Shown here: positions 26,649-33,561 of the stretch, in pieces
Layout: every line of letters starts with the position of its first letter
Position numbering within the stretch: the first letter of the stretch is position 1
Assembly: GCA_030682405.1 (NCBI GenBank)
Contig: JAUXOF010000012.1
Coordinates: forward strand, 1 to 34,474
Reading direction: 5' to 3'
Length of the DNA: 34,474 bases
DNA from: Thermodesulfovibrionales bacterium
GTDB lineage: Bacteria > Nitrospirota > Thermodesulfovibrionia > Thermodesulfovibrionales > JdFR-86
Translations under genes and position numbers: made by a program
Notes under the pieces: generated by a model
What the model saw: the letters and a program-made list of their open reading frames with translations, nothing else
The model's database searches: none
What the model was told of the DNA's origin: nothing

Positions 26649-26654
26649 CCTGCA

Positions 26655-26769
26655 TTACCTCTTCCACGCAAGTTTGTTAAGCGCGTTTATGTACGCCTTT
26701 GCCGCCGCAACTATTATGTCCGTGTCCGCGCCGTGCCCGCGCACCGTGCGCCCGTCCTCCTCCGAGGAG
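26655..26769 (-). pseudogene. detached duplicate of the leuA 3' end
   Basis: Read on the minus strand, this fragment encodes [18 protein letters not shown] and on through [11 protein letters not shown]-stop (TAA 26655-26657). That is the last 38 codons of LeuA without a start. Positions 26668-26769 match 27961-28062 of the intact leuA at 97 of 102 bases, the first 77 of them (26668-26744) without a mismatch. Four of the five mismatches are silent, so the copy diverged as coding sequence. It begins right after the MNT stop codon and ends 6 nt before the lipoprotein ATG. Confidence 0.9.
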
Positions 26770-27099
26770 TTACCCGCCGTAAATGACAATGCCTTTTTTC
26801 TTAATCTCGGTCAATATGAAATCGTCCGAATCAGAGTCGTAGTCCTTCAGATTAAAAGCAACGGGCTGTATGTCAAGCCTGTATTTCAGTATATGTTTAA
26901 GGAATATGGACATATATTCATGGCGGTTCGAGTTGTTAATTTCCCTTGAAAATACGGCGATATCTATGTCGCTTTCCTTGGCCTGAGTGCCTTTTGCGTA
27001 AGAGCCGAACAGCACGACTTTGTCTATCCGGCAAACTTCGCTGATATCGGAGGCGTAAGCTCTTAATTTCTTAATTACCGAAGGCCGGACTTTAGCCAT
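26770..27099 (-). CDS. MNT-type nucleotidyltransferase (antitoxin of the HEPN pair)
   Basis: The 109-residue minimal nucleotidyltransferase has [22 protein letters not shown], containing the GSY...G helix turn and the D-x-D metal pair; a third acidic strand follows in LDIQPVAF. In HepT/MntA systems the MNT protein neutralises the HEPN toxin by AMPylating it. It overlaps the HEPN gene by 25 bp. Its TAA stop (26770-26772) is directly against the leuA duplicate, so it is the last gene of the inserted cassette. Confidence 0.87.
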   Translation of the reverse strand: MAKVRPSVIKKLRAYASDISEVCRIDKVVLFGSYAKGTQAKESDIDIAVFSREINNSNRHEYMSIFLKHILKYRLDIQPVAFNLKDYDSDSDDFILTEIKKKGIVIYGG

Positions 27100-27464
27100 T
27101 TCATAAACCCCTTGGTCTCATCGAGAATGGATTCTGCTTTACTCTTGCTGAGCGTCATTGAAACCTTTTGCTTATAAGTAGGGTAGCGCCCCTCGATATA
27201 ATAACTCGTGAGGTCGGTGAGCAGTTTCATCAGCTCATCATCTACCTCAAGCTCAAGCAGTCCAACGAGATAGACGAGGTTGTGGGTGCGGGGAGCTTCC
27301 CTTGAGGTTTTCCTGAGATGAAGGGCCTTAAGATATTTTTCTATGGCCTGCTGGCAGAGAAATGCCGTATAGACATAGCGGCCTGATTCCTGCATGAACT
27401 CCGCCGTTTTCAGGTCATAGCTGCCCGCATCCAGCCAGAAAGAGATTTTGTCTGAGGTTTTCAT
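27075..27464 (-). CDS. HEPN-domain toxin (HepT-like)
   Basis: The 129-residue helical protein has the HEPN pattern: FWLDAGSYDLKTAEFM, then AFLCQQAIEKYLKALHL, and the RNase-type motif in SREAPRTHNLVYL, where R-x5-H is the spacing expected for HEPN ribonucleases (Rx4-6H). It pairs with the MNT gene, overlapping it by 25 bp, and its own start overlaps the stop of the upstream repeat-domain gene by 4 bp. That makes a tightly coupled three-gene operon. Confidence 0.87.
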   Translation of the reverse strand: MKTSDKISFWLDAGSYDLKTAEFMQESGRYVYTAFLCQQAIEKYLKALHLRKTSREAPRTHNLVYLVGLLELEVDDELMKLLTDLTSYYIEGRYPTYKQKVSMTLSKSKAESILDETKGFMKWLKSGLR

Positions 27465-27811
27465 CGGTGTATTAAATTATTAGCCTTGCGATAATTATAA
27501 ACAGCATTTTTTGCTTGCCCATGACTGAAACCTAAACTTTCCAAATAATGTATACATTCCATATTGCTGAGTAAATATCCTTTAAACTTATCTAAAACTA
27601 TATTGTATTTCTCTTGCGACCCTCTTTGTTTCTTTATTAAATGTGCACCGTGGTGTAAATAGATATATGCACCGTTATTGGCTTGACTGTAGGATGCACA
27701 ATGTTCCATTAATAACCTAACGCATTTAGCATTGCTCAACTGACTACCATTATGGTTATCCAATACACGAGTATATTCAGACTGAGAAAAACTTCTGAGG
27801 TTCTCACACAT
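27461..27811 (-). CDS. small protein with two tandem copies of an unrecognised ~46-residue domain
   Basis: The 116-residue protein is unusual. Residues 13-59 and 69-114 are two copies of one unit: both have Y..VLD, LSN..C, QA.N and Y.Y (about 20 identical positions). The pattern LSNxxC ... LGFSHGQAKNAVYNY suggests a helical helix-turn-helix-like unit. The start is the ATG at 27811 with AGGAGG 6 nt upstream; the GTG at 27817 abuts that site. The DNA is clearly AT-richer than its surroundings. It is the first gene of the HEPN-MNT cassette and overlaps the HEPN gene by 4 bp. It could be a DNA-binding regulator or a third toxin-antitoxin component; no family was recognised. Confidence 0.72.
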   Translation of the reverse strand: MCENLRSFSQSEYTRVLDNHNGSQLSNAKCVRLLMEHCASYSQANNGAYIYLHHGAHLIKKQRGSQEKYNIVLDKFKGYLLSNMECIHYLESLGFSHGQAKNAVYNYRKANNLIHR

Positions 27812-27836
27812 AAACACCCTCCTGTTATGTTGGAAT

Positions 27837-27927
27837 TCAATTCGTTAATCTCCGAGTTAGGCAATAGCCGAAATACCTTAAATATCCCATCTTCTAAAAG
27901 ATACCTCCTCGTTTATCTCTTATTATA
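27837..27927 (-). promoter_or_regulatory. cassette leader: -10 element, orphan Shine-Dalgarno and 17-codon ORF
   Basis: On the minus strand TATAAT (27922-27927) is followed by GAGGAGGT (27903-27910) and, 12 nt later, a 17-codon frame 27890-27837 (MGYLRYFGYCLTRRLTN). The ribosome binding site belongs to no recognised gene. It may drive a leader peptide ahead of the three-gene cassette; the -35 is poor. Confidence 0.35.
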
Positions 27928-27947
27928 CACTCTCAGCCAATGCTCCT

Positions 27948-29462
27948 TTATCTCCTTGCCGCAAGTTTGTTAAGCGCGTTTATGTACGCCTTTGCCGCCG
28001 CAACTATTATGTCCGTGTCCGCGCCGTGCCCGCGCACAGTCCTGCCGTCCTCCTCCAAGGAGACCGTGACCTCGCCCAAGGCATCCGTACCTCCGGTTAT
28101 GCTTTTAACCTCGAACTTAAGGAGGCTGCTCTTTGTGCCGGTAAGCTCGGCTATCGCCTTATAGCAGGCGTCCACAGGGCCGTCCCCGTGCTCCGTCCGG
28201 TCGAGCACGCCTTCGCCAACCCTGAGCTTTACGGTCGCAGTCGGCTTCTGGCTCATGCCGCTTGAGACGGAGAGGTCAACGAGGCTGTATGTCTCAGGCG
28301 TCTTTGCAACCTCCTCGGATACGAGGGTCTCTATGTCCTCGTCGTATATCTCTTTTTTCTGGTCGGAAAGATGCTTGAACTTTTCAAATGCGCTTTCCGC
28401 TTCCATATCCGAGATGTCATAGCCCATCTCCTTGAGCCTTGTTTTGAAGGCGTGCCTTCCGGAGTGTTTGCCGAGCACTAATTTTGCGCTCCTTAGGCCG
28501 ATGCTTTCGGGCCTGATTATCTCGTACGTGGTCTTCTCCTTCAGGAGGCCGTCCTGATGTATCCCTGCCTCGTGCGCGAATGCGTTTGCGCCCACTATCG
28601 CCTTGTTGGGCTGAACCGGAATGCCGGTTATCTTCGTCACAAGCCTGCTTGAGCGGGTTATCTCCTCTGTGGTTATATTCGTGTCCGCACCGAAGAAGTC
28701 CATGCGGGTCCTCAAGGCCATGACTACCTCTTCCATAGAGCAGTTGCCCGCCCGCTCGCCTATGCCGTTTATGGTGCACTCCACCTGCCCGGCTCCGTTT
28801 ACCACTGCCGAAAGAGAGTTTGAAACCGCAAGACCGAGGTCGTTATGGCAGTGAACCGAGATTACGGCCCTGTCGCCTATTCTTTCCTTTATCGCCTTTA
28901 TGAGCCTCCCGAACTCCTCCGGGATGGCGTAGCCCACTGTATCCGGGATGTTGACCGTTCCGGCGCCGGCCTCTATGACTGCCTCCACAACGTCAATGAG
29001 ATAGCCCGTTTCCGTCCTCGTTGCATCCATCGGCGAGAACTCCACGTCATCCACAAGGCTCTTTGCGAGTGCCACCATCTCAACAGACCTTTTCAGGGCC
29101 TCCTCCCGGCTCACCCTGAACTGGTATTTAAGATGGATGTCGGATGTGGAGTGAAACGTGTGGATGCGCCTCCGTGGGGCGTCCTTCAGGGCCTCCCATG
29201 CCCGTTTTATATCCGCCTCCTTCGCCCTTGCCAGAGAGCATATGATAGGGCCTTCAACCTCTGCGCCTATCCGCCTTATGGCCTCGAAGTCCCCGTGAGA
29301 GCTTATGGCAAAACCCGCCTCTATTACGTCTACGCCGAGACGGGCAAGCTGGCGGGCCACCTGAAGCTTTTCCTCTACAGTCATGGACGCCCCTGGGGAC
29401 TGCTCGCCGTCCCTGAGGGTCGTATCGAATATCCTTATTGTCCGCATTGTCTTTCCATTCAT
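27948..29462 (-). CDS. leuA: 2-isopropylmalate synthase
   Basis: The 504-residue enzyme condenses acetyl-CoA with 2-oxoisovalerate, the first step of leucine synthesis. The N-terminal TIM barrel has FDTTLRDGEQSPGASM, VEFSPMDATRTE and the metal histidines in SVHCHNDLGLAVSNS; GIGERAGNCS and HEAGIHQDG follow. The C-terminal leucine-sensing dimer domain is present (about 385-500). The start is the ATG at 29462 with AAAAGGAG upstream; an earlier in-frame ATG at 29516 lacks one and overlaps thpR. The last ~100 bp are repeated at 26668-26769 on the far side of the HEPN-MNT cassette; this copy ends AARR instead of AWKR. Confidence 0.95.
   Translation of the reverse strand: MNGKTMRTIRIFDTTLRDGEQSPGASMTVEEKLQVARQLARLGVDVIEAGFAISSHGDFEAIRRIGAEVEGPIICSLARAKEADIKRAWEALKDAPRRRIHTFHSTSDIHLKYQFRVSREEALKRSVEMVALAKSLVDDVEFSPMDATRTETGYLIDVVEAVIEAGAGTVNIPDTVGYAIPEEFGRLIKAIKERIGDRAVISVHCHNDLGLAVSNSLSAVVNGAGQVECTINGIGERAGNCSMEEVVMALRTRMDFFGADTNITTEEITRSSRLVTKITGIPVQPNKAIVGANAFAHEAGIHQDGLLKEKTTYEIIRPESIGLRSAKLVLGKHSGRHAFKTRLKEMGYDISDMEAESAFEKFKHLSDQKKEIYDEDIETLVSEEVAKTPETYSLVDLSVSSGMSQKPTATVKLRVGEGVLDRTEHGDGPVDACYKAIAELTGTKSSLLKFEVKSITGGTDALGEVTVSLEEDGRTVRGHGADTDIIVAAAKAYINALNKLAARR
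27961..28062. repeat. leuA 3'-end direct repeat, copy within the intact gene
   Basis: This 102-bp stretch is the partner of 26668-26769 (97 of 102 identical, 77 without a mismatch), in the same orientation and 1,293 bp apart. The three cassette genes lie between the copies. Confidence 0.92.
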
Positions 29463-29496
29463 CTTAGCACTCCTTTTATAACACAAAACCCGGTCA

Positions 29497-30057
29497 TCAG
29501 CCCAGAGGGATGTCATATAGCACGGAGTACTTCGGCCCCTTGGGGCTAAGCTCGCTCTTCATAAGCGATACGCTTCTTACTTCAACAAAGCCGAAAGACA
29601 CCCCTTCGAGGGAGACAATCCCTTTTGAGAGAGCGTCTTTGCCCCTTTCGCTCCTTACCCTGCCGACTGTGAGATGCGGCACGAATCGCTTTTCCTCCGG
29701 GTCAAAACCGAGCCCGGACATCGCGGCCTCAACAGCGGCCTGAAGCCCCTTGAGGGAATCCGCATCCTTAACCCCTATCCATACGACCTTGGGATGCCTT
29801 GCCGTTGGGAATGCGCCCGCGCCCCTGAGCTCTACACTGAAGGGTTTAAAGGCCGATGCGGCCTCAAGGAGTTTTCCTCGTATCTCAGGCAAAAGCGCAT
29901 CAGGGGTATCTCCAAGGAACTTAAGAGTGAGGTGGAGGTTTTCAGGCCTGACCCATCTGACGTCTGCGCCCGCGGCATTAAGCCTCTCTACTGTCCCTGA
30001 GATATTGTCTCTCACCCCGGCGGGCAGCTCAAGAGAGATAAAGCACCTCAGGTCCAT
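29497..30057 (-). CDS. thpR: RNA 2',3'-cyclic phosphodiesterase
   Basis: The 186-residue protein of the 2H phosphoesterase (LigT-like) family has both catalytic H-x-T motifs: HLTLKFLG (about 42) and HLTVGRV (about 128). Both sit in the two-lobed family frame that opens RCFISLELP. It hydrolyses 2',3'-cyclic ends of RNA. Operon neighbour of the cinA-type gene (7 bp) and leuA (34 bp); the link to either pathway is unclear. Confidence 0.92.
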   Translation of the reverse strand: MDLRCFISLELPAGVRDNISGTVERLNAAGADVRWVRPENLHLTLKFLGDTPDALLPEIRGKLLEAASAFKPFSVELRGAGAFPTARHPKVVWIGVKDADSLKGLQAAVEAAMSGLGFDPEEKRFVPHLTVGRVRSERGKDALSKGIVSLEGVSFGFVEVRSVSLMKSELSPKGPKYSVLYDIPLG

Positions 30058-30064
30058 AGTATTG

Positions 30065-30538
30065 TTACGAGTAGGCTTCTACGGCCTCATAAAGGAACTC
30101 AATAGCCGCAACCGCAGCGAGCCGCCTCACCTCATCCCTTGAGCCGCTGAAGATAAAACCCCTCGATGTGGTCACTTCCCTGTGGGAGACGGATATGAAT
30201 ATGAGCCCGACCCTTTTGTCCTCCATGGCGACGGGCCCGGTGTTGCCGGTTACGGCAAGGGAAAAATCGCTTCCAGTCTTATCCCTTACGGCCTCGGACA
30301 TGGCCCGTGCGGTCTCCTCGCTTATGACGCCGTGCTTTTCTATGAAGGATTTTTTAATGCCGAGCAGGTTTTTTTTGGACTCGGCGGAATATGCGACCAC
30401 TGAGGAATCAAAGAAAGCGGATGCGCCGGGGAGGCTCGTCAGCATGTGGCTCAGCAGCCCGGCTGTTGCAGACTCGGCAACCGAAAGCCTCAGGCCTTTC
30501 GATGTGAAGGCTTCCTGTATCTTCTCTATAAGCTCCAT
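30065..30538 (-). CDS. pncC: nicotinamide-nucleotide amidohydrolase (CinA C-terminal domain, PncC)
   Basis: The protein of about 157 residues corresponds to the stand-alone CinA C-terminal domain: LRLSVAESATAGLLSHMLTSLPGAS, FFDSSVVAYSAESK, ISEETARAMSEAVRD and LAVTGNTGPV. It deamidates NMN to nicotinic acid mononucleotide. The N-terminal MoeA-like half of CinA is absent. The start is placed at the ATG at 30538, preceded by TGGAGA at 8 nt; the ATG at 30553 has no binding site. It overlaps the end of pgpA by 13 bp. Confidence 0.9.
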   Translation of the reverse strand: MELIEKIQEAFTSKGLRLSVAESATAGLLSHMLTSLPGASAFFDSSVVAYSAESKKNLLGIKKSFIEKHGVISEETARAMSEAVRDKTGSDFSLAVTGNTGPVAMEDKRVGLIFISVSHREVTTSRGFIFSGSRDEVRRLAAVAAIEFLYEAVEAYS

Positions 30539-30981
30539 ACCGAAAGTCTCCATATCTGAAGTATCAGGTTTGTGTACACCCCGGCCATGAGGTCGTCCAT
30601 CATGACCCCTGCGCCGCCACGGAGGCGCTCAAGCCGCCTCAAGGGCGGTGGTTTAAGTATATCGAAAAACCTGAATAAAATAAAGGACGAAATGAAGTAG
30701 CCTGTAGTATGCGGAAGAAAGGCCATTGAGACCAAATATCCTGCGAATTCGTCTATCACTATGTGGCCTGAGTCCTTGGCCCCGAGTATCTTCTCCGCCT
30801 CCCCGGAAGCGGCGATGCCCAATAGAACAACAGCGAGGGTGATTGCGATGTGCCAAAGCGGCGAAGGCTTTAAAGCAAAGAGAAATATTGCGGCGGTAAG
30901 GGTGCCGAATGTGCCCGGGGCAACAGGGAAATAGCCCACAGGGCCTAAGGTCGAGAAGTTTTTAATGAGCCATCTGGTCAC
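30526..30981 (-). CDS. pgpA: phosphatidylglycerophosphatase A
   Basis: The 151-residue membrane enzyme dephosphorylates phosphatidylglycerol phosphate. Family landmarks are GPVGYFPVAPGTFGTL, the acidic GHIVIDEFAGYLVS, FRFFDILKPPP and GGAGVMMDDLMAGVYTN, between hydrophobic helices. Length is normal. The start overlaps the PilZ gene stop by 4 bp. PgpA next to the cinA-type domain is a common bacterial arrangement. Confidence 0.94.
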   Translation of the reverse strand: MTRWLIKNFSTLGPVGYFPVAPGTFGTLTAAIFLFALKPSPLWHIAITLAVVLLGIAASGEAEKILGAKDSGHIVIDEFAGYLVSMAFLPHTTGYFISSFILFRFFDILKPPPLRRLERLRGGAGVMMDDLMAGVYTNLILQIWRLSVWSL

Positions 30982-31601
30982 CTGCCCTTGCCCACAAAGC
31001 CGGAAAGTATCTCCTTGTCCTTATGCGTAAGGTTTATAAACCTTGCGCCGTAGTAGGCCGAGCCGTCATCAGGGTCCACACCGCTCCTTGCCACCTCGGC
31101 CTCAAGGCTCACCCTTTTGTCTATGCCCATGACATAGAAAGAGACGAGCACCGTATCGCCTGCCTTCAGAGCCGTGTCCACCTTAAACGCAAGCCCGGTC
31201 TCGCTGAAGTTCTCAGACCTCCCCATGTACATTGCCTTTTCGCCTTTACGCTCAATGCCTATTACAGCCTTAAAGAGCCTTCTTTCCGAGACGTGAAGCA
31301 TCTGCGAGGTTATCTCAAGCATGTGTTCCTTGTCCTCCGGCCACATCAGGTAGCGGACGTTCTTCAGCCTTTCTTCAGGCGGCTTCCCATCAACTATGAC
31401 TATCCTTGGGATGTCTTTAGCCTCTCCTGAAAGCCCTCTGAAGGCGGCCTCCCCGGTTATCACGATGTCCGGCTTTGAGCGGAGGACCGCCGCGCCTTCG
31501 TTTTGCTCAAGCGCAACTACCTTGGCATTGGCGTCCCTCAGGTGCCCTGCTATTTCATTCCAAAAAGGCCTTTTGTCTTTGATTAAGCATATCGTCTTCA
31601 A
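30978..31601 (-). CDS. PilZ-domain protein with an N-terminal receiver-like region
   Basis: The 207-residue protein has an N-terminal alpha/beta part (about 1-95: ICLIKDKRPFW, PDIVITGEAAF, PRIVIVDGK) that looks like a degenerate receiver lacking the phospho-aspartate context. The C-terminal PilZ domain (about 105-200) has NFSETGLAF, the N-x-S-x-x-G part of the c-di-GMP motif, and YYGARFINL. The arginine part is imperfect (SERRLFKAVIG), so c-di-GMP binding is likely but not certain. With the MshEN-bearing PilB nearby, a role in surface motility is plausible. Confidence 0.82.
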   Translation of the reverse strand: MKTICLIKDKRPFWNEIAGHLRDANAKVVALEQNEGAAVLRSKPDIVITGEAAFRGLSGEAKDIPRIVIVDGKPPEERLKNVRYLMWPEDKEHMLEITSQMLHVSERRLFKAVIGIERKGEKAMYMGRSENFSETGLAFKVDTALKAGDTVLVSFYVMGIDKRVSLEAEVARSGVDPDDGSAYYGARFINLTHKDKEILSGFVGKGR

Positions 31602-31618
31602 TGCCTTCTATAAACTCC

Positions 31619-32035
31619 CTATTCCTCCAGTATCCTATAACTCCAGTTCACCTTCGCCGTGCCCTCAAGTGTAGCCTTTACAGAGCAGTACTTTTCCATG
31701 GAAAGCTCAACAGCCCTCTTTACCGACTCCTCCTTCAGTCCCCTGCCTTTTACGACGAACTCTATCTCTATGGCCGTGTATTTCTTAGGGTGCTCGTCCG
31801 CCTTCTGCCCCTTGAGGTTTATCTCAAAGCTGGTGACATGCTCCTTTTTCTTTTTGAGGATGGATGCCACATCCATGCCCGAACATCCTCCCAGCGCGAC
31901 CAGCAAAAGCTCCATCGGCCTCATGCCGGTATCGTTCCCGCCCACCTCCGGCGTTCCGTCCATCACGATTGCATGGCCGGAGTGAGACTCTCCAACGAAC
32001 TGGAGACCGTCTATGTACTTGACCTTAACGCTCAT
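31619..32035 (-). CDS. OsmC-family peroxiredoxin-like protein
   Basis: The 138-residue protein has the two redox cysteines of the family, in LVALGGCSGMDV and MEKYCSVKATL, separated by the usual spacing, and the conserved arginine region GMRPMELLL. OsmC/Ohr proteins reduce organic hydroperoxides with thiol. It overlaps the end of the aldolase gene by 4 bp. Other members have unknown roles, so substrate is not assigned. Confidence 0.92.
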   Translation of the reverse strand: MSVKVKYIDGLQFVGESHSGHAIVMDGTPEVGGNDTGMRPMELLLVALGGCSGMDVASILKKKKEHVTSFEINLKGQKADEHPKKYTAIEIEFVVKGRGLKEESVKRAVELSMEKYCSVKATLEGTAKVNWSYRILEE

Positions 32036-32844
32036 TTCTTCCCCTTCTTTTTAGCTTGTCCGCTTTTTATGCTCAGATAAAGCTCGTATGCCTTCTTCGG
32101 CTTTTCCCCTTTATGCACCACTGCCCTTACGGCCTGTATCATTGCCAAGGGGGATTCCGCCTGAAAGATGTTCCTTCCCATGTCCACGCCCGCCGCCCCC
32201 CGGCTTATCGCATCATAGGTGAGTTGAAGGGCCTCGGGTTCCGGGAGCTTCTTCCCCCCTGCCATCACAAGGGGCACAGGGCAGGTCCTGACCACACGCT
32301 CGAAGTCCTCGCAGTAGTATGTCTTTACGAAGTGCGCGCCAAGTTCAGCGGCTATCCTGCATGCAAGCGAGAGGTATCTGGCGTCCCTTGCCATGTCCTT
32401 CCCCACTGCGGTCACAGCAAGCACAGGGATGCCGTATCTTTCGCCCTCGTCAACGAGCCTTGAGAGGTTGATGAGCGTCCGGTGCTGGTTGGCCGCGCCC
32501 ACATAGATTGAAATGGCAACGGCAGAGACGTTGAGCCTTATGGCGTCTTCCATGGAAACGGTTAAGCCCTCGTCCGAAAGCTCTCCGAGGATGCTGTTTC
32601 CGCCCGACACCCTTAGCGCTATCGGAGTGCCTGCGGCCTCGGCAGGGTCAACGCATGCGCGGAGAACGCCTCTTGTCGGCATGAGGGCGTCGGCGTACTG
32701 GAGAAGCGGAGAAAGGAGCGCTCCCGGATCCTCAAGCCCGGTAGTCGGGCCAAGGAAATACCCGTGGTCAACCGCAAGCATCACCGTCCTTCCCGTATCC
32801 GGCTTGATTATCCTTGAAAGCCTGTTTCTAAGTCCCCATTGCAT
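32032..32844 (-). CDS. LsrF-like class I aldolase/thiolase
   Basis: The 270-residue TIM barrel is very close to E. coli LsrF, the last enzyme of autoinducer-2 breakdown. Shared strings include TGRTVMLAVDHGYF, GPTTGLE, GNSILGELS, VTAVGKDMARD, VKTYY with the Schiff-base lysine K174, AGGKKLPE and GVDMGRNIFQ. It is about 30 residues shorter at the N-terminus. LsrF uses 3-hydroxy-5-phosphonooxypentane-2,4-dione. No other lsr gene is in the window, so a related sugar-phosphate substrate is possible. AAGGAGGA precedes the ATG. It starts 15 bp after the restriction gene and may be cotranscribed with it. Confidence 0.85.
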   Translation of the reverse strand: MQWGLRNRLSRIIKPDTGRTVMLAVDHGYFLGPTTGLEDPGALLSPLLQYADALMPTRGVLRACVDPAEAAGTPIALRVSGGNSILGELSDEGLTVSMEDAIRLNVSAVAISIYVGAANQHRTLINLSRLVDEGERYGIPVLAVTAVGKDMARDARYLSLACRIAAELGAHFVKTYYCEDFERVVRTCPVPLVMAGGKKLPEPEALQLTYDAISRGAAGVDMGRNIFQAESPLAMIQAVRAVVHKGEKPKKAYELYLSIKSGQAKKKGKK

Positions 32845-32859
32845 AGAATCCTCCTTAAT

Positions 32860-33561
32860 TTACCGTAATTTTAGCCTTGCGACTTCTGCTTCTATCGCTC
32901 GTAGGACTTCTTCGTTTTTGATTTTCTTTTCTTCACAAAAAATGATGAAACCTTTGCCGCAGAATCGTTCTGTAAATTCCTCAAAACTTGCTTTCATTCT
33001 TTCGCTTACAGAGTAATTCCCGAAGCTCGACTGTGCAGTGATTGGTTTTATTTGAATCCCAAAGGCTCTTTCGCCAACCCATCCAAGATAATCAATATCT
33101 CCAGCATGATCAAGTTCTGGGTCACTTTCTTCAAATTTAATAGCAGGAAACTTTTTAGCAAGATAATCATTAACAACAGATTTTTCTCTTATGAATCCGT
33201 CATAGGTTCTATGGATTGTTACTTCATAAACAAAATCAATGCAATCTTGTAAGGTAATCTGACTAAATGCTTCTGTCCATTCAGGAACAACTACTTGAGT
33301 AATTTTTTCATAAAGCCTTATTCCAAGTTCTGTCAGAATTTCTTTCGTAACCTTTATTGGCGTTTTGGTCTTTGTGAAGGCTTTTTCAAAATAGAAAGAT
33401 TCCCATTCTTCAAATGTTTTCGGCTGACATTCACGCATTAAAGCCATAACAGCATCAACTTTTTTAGGTCTGGTCAAGTGGTAAGTGTTGCTCGTATAGT
33501 TTAACACCTTCTCTTTTTTGCCGAAGGCTTTGGCAACTTTCTTAATTTTGAGTTTGGACAT
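32860..33561 (-). CDS. MjaI-family type II restriction endonuclease
   Basis: The 233-residue protein begins with a basic N-terminus and YTSNTYHLTRPKKVDAVMAL, followed by ECQPKTFEEWESFYF. These resemble the RE_MjaI family, recognised from memory. The likely PD-(D/E)xK catalytic centre is DPELDHAGDIDYLGW followed by FGIQIKP (about residues 140-170), where the Q-x-K replaces E-x-K. MjaI cuts CTAG. The gene overlaps the methyltransferase by 20 bp on the same strand, the normal order for a type II system. The DNA is distinctly AT-rich compared with the core genes, a sign of transfer. Confidence 0.75.
   Translation of the reverse strand: MSKLKIKKVAKAFGKKEKVLNYTSNTYHLTRPKKVDAVMALMRECQPKTFEEWESFYFEKAFTKTKTPIKVTKEILTELGIRLYEKITQVVVPEWTEAFSQITLQDCIDFVYEVTIHRTYDGFIREKSVVNDYLAKKFPAIKFEESDPELDHAGDIDYLGWVGERAFGIQIKPITAQSSFGNYSVSERMKASFEEFTERFCGKGFIIFCEEKKIKNEEVLRAIEAEVARLKLR

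Noticed and set aside
32032-32844. Complete autoinducer-2 (lsr) operon
   Set aside because: Only an LsrF-like enzyme is present; neighbours are OsmC, PilZ and a restriction system.
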